NCBI GenBank assembly: GCA_024235175.1
Contig: JACKMX010000028.1
Span: forward strand, 1 to 5,692
Direction of reading: 5' to 3'
DNA length: 5,692 nt
From: Chromatiaceae bacterium
GTDB taxonomy: Bacteria; Pseudomonadota; Gammaproteobacteria; Chromatiales; Chromatiaceae
The translations under genes were made by a program, and so were the position numbers. Positions 5,328 through 5,692 of this stretch are shown piece after piece; within the stretch, counting starts at the first letter, position 1; each line of letters opens with the position of its first letter. The notes beneath the pieces are model-generated. The model was not told the origin of the DNA and did not search any database. It worked only from the letters and a program-made list of their open reading frames with translations.

Positions 5328-5692
5328 CAAGTATCGCACCGCGGAAGCGCCATCAAGCCGGCTGAGACACTCGATTTTCCCGCCCAGGTGTCAGGTTCAC
5401 CACCAGGGTTTGGCGTTCAGGAGAGTGATTTGCGGCGCTCGGCGTGTACCGGGCGCAGAGCCAGTTCGCGGCAAGTCAAAATCGCCGCTTTGTTCATTCA
5501 CCAACTGATGCGCTGATCGACCTCAAAGTCCGGTGCCGGTTGCGCCGCTAGGTCCCAGTCTGCTGGCTCGGTTTGCGCCCCGTCATCCATCTGCGCATCA
5601 CTACAGTCATCCCACAGCGGTGGCCCGCGCGCCGGGGAGATGCGGGGTGGCTCTGAATCTGCCCCGATGTGGTCCAGGATGTGCCGGATGTC
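5328..5692 (-). mobile_element. 3' end of an IS91/IS801-like rolling-circle element (extends past the window)
   Basis: Sequence from about 5328 to the window end is GC-rich and contains the C-terminus of an IS91-type transposase read on the minus strand (stop at 5498-5500), with ~170 bases of non-coding DNA beyond it. In this family the end downstream of the transposase gene carries the replication origin (oriIS), which abuts a conserved tetranucleotide target. A CAAG at 5328-5331 (CTTG on the element's strand) is a candidate for the edge, but I cannot prove it; bases 5308-5327 could belong to either side. No terminal inverted repeats or target duplication are expected in this family. Confidence 0.6.
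5498..5692 (-). CDS. IS91-family transposase, C-terminal part (64 residues in window)
   Basis: The minus strand is open from the window edge to TGA (5500-5498). It reads DIRHILDHIG..., PPRISPARGPPLWD, an acidic low-complexity stretch, and QPAPDFEVDQRISW at the end. The Pro-Pro-Arg-Ile-x-Pro-Ala-Arg-Gly-Pro-Pro-Leu-Trp block and the final Asp-Gln-Arg-Ile-x-Trp are characteristic of the C-terminus of IS91/IS801-like (Y2-type, rolling-circle) transposases. The catalytic HUH and tyrosine motifs lie further upstream, outside the window, so I cannot say if the gene is intact. No start codon is inside the window, so this is the partial 3' end. Orientation places the interior of the window beyond the transposase 3' end. 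Confidence 0.8.
   Translation of the reverse strand, partial: DIRHILDHIGADSEPPRISPARGPPLWDDCSDAQMDDGAQTEPADWDLAAQPAPDFEVDQRISW

Overview
The window is a mosaic of at least three kinds of DNA, most likely from a proteobacterium. Two high-GC flanks (about 42-803 and about 5328-5692) enclose a visibly lower-GC segment (about 804-5300) with different codon use. The left flank looks like ordinary chromosome. It holds the last ~46 codons of a DNA polymerase III epsilon subunit (dnaQ) and then the first ~144 codons of a coniferyl-aldehyde-dehydrogenase-like gene with a good promoter and an operator-like inverted repeat. The right flank, on the minus strand, holds the C-terminal 64 residues of an IS91/IS801-type rolling-circle transposase and the non-coding DNA beyond its 3' end.

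The central segment carries a compact glycyl radical system. In order it has an AraC-type DNA-binding domain (897-1337), an intact 801-residue glycyl radical enzyme (1535-3940), its radical-SAM activating enzyme (3930-4910, overlapping the enzyme gene by 11 bp with its Shine-Dalgarno inside it), and a strong intrinsic terminator (4968-5003). After the terminator comes the 5' part of another gene (5029-5307), which resembles the start of a secreted or NHL-type beta-propeller protein and is cut off where the IS91-side DNA begins. The enzyme has the dehydratase/lyase-type Gly-Cys-Val-Glu-Pro active-site loop, not the Cys-Cys of pyruvate formate-lyase, and it keeps a Thr-Asp pair 13-14 residues after the cysteine. 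Its substrate cannot be named from the sequence.

How the parts work together (inference): the AraC-type protein is placed to control the enzyme/activase operon. The activase would use SAM and its [4Fe-4S] cluster to put a radical on Gly777 of the enzyme, which then performs an anaerobic C-X bond cleavage or elimination. The segment appears to have landed inside the aldehyde dehydrogenase gene, leaving an in-frame chimeric ORF (372-1337) that joins the dehydrogenase N-terminus to the AraC C-terminus. The IS91-like element at the right edge is a plausible agent of mobilisation. A further break lies at the extreme left, because the dnaQ frame is interrupted by a stop at 6-8 and the first ~40 bases are AT-richer. 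No tRNA, rRNA or CRISPR array was seen.
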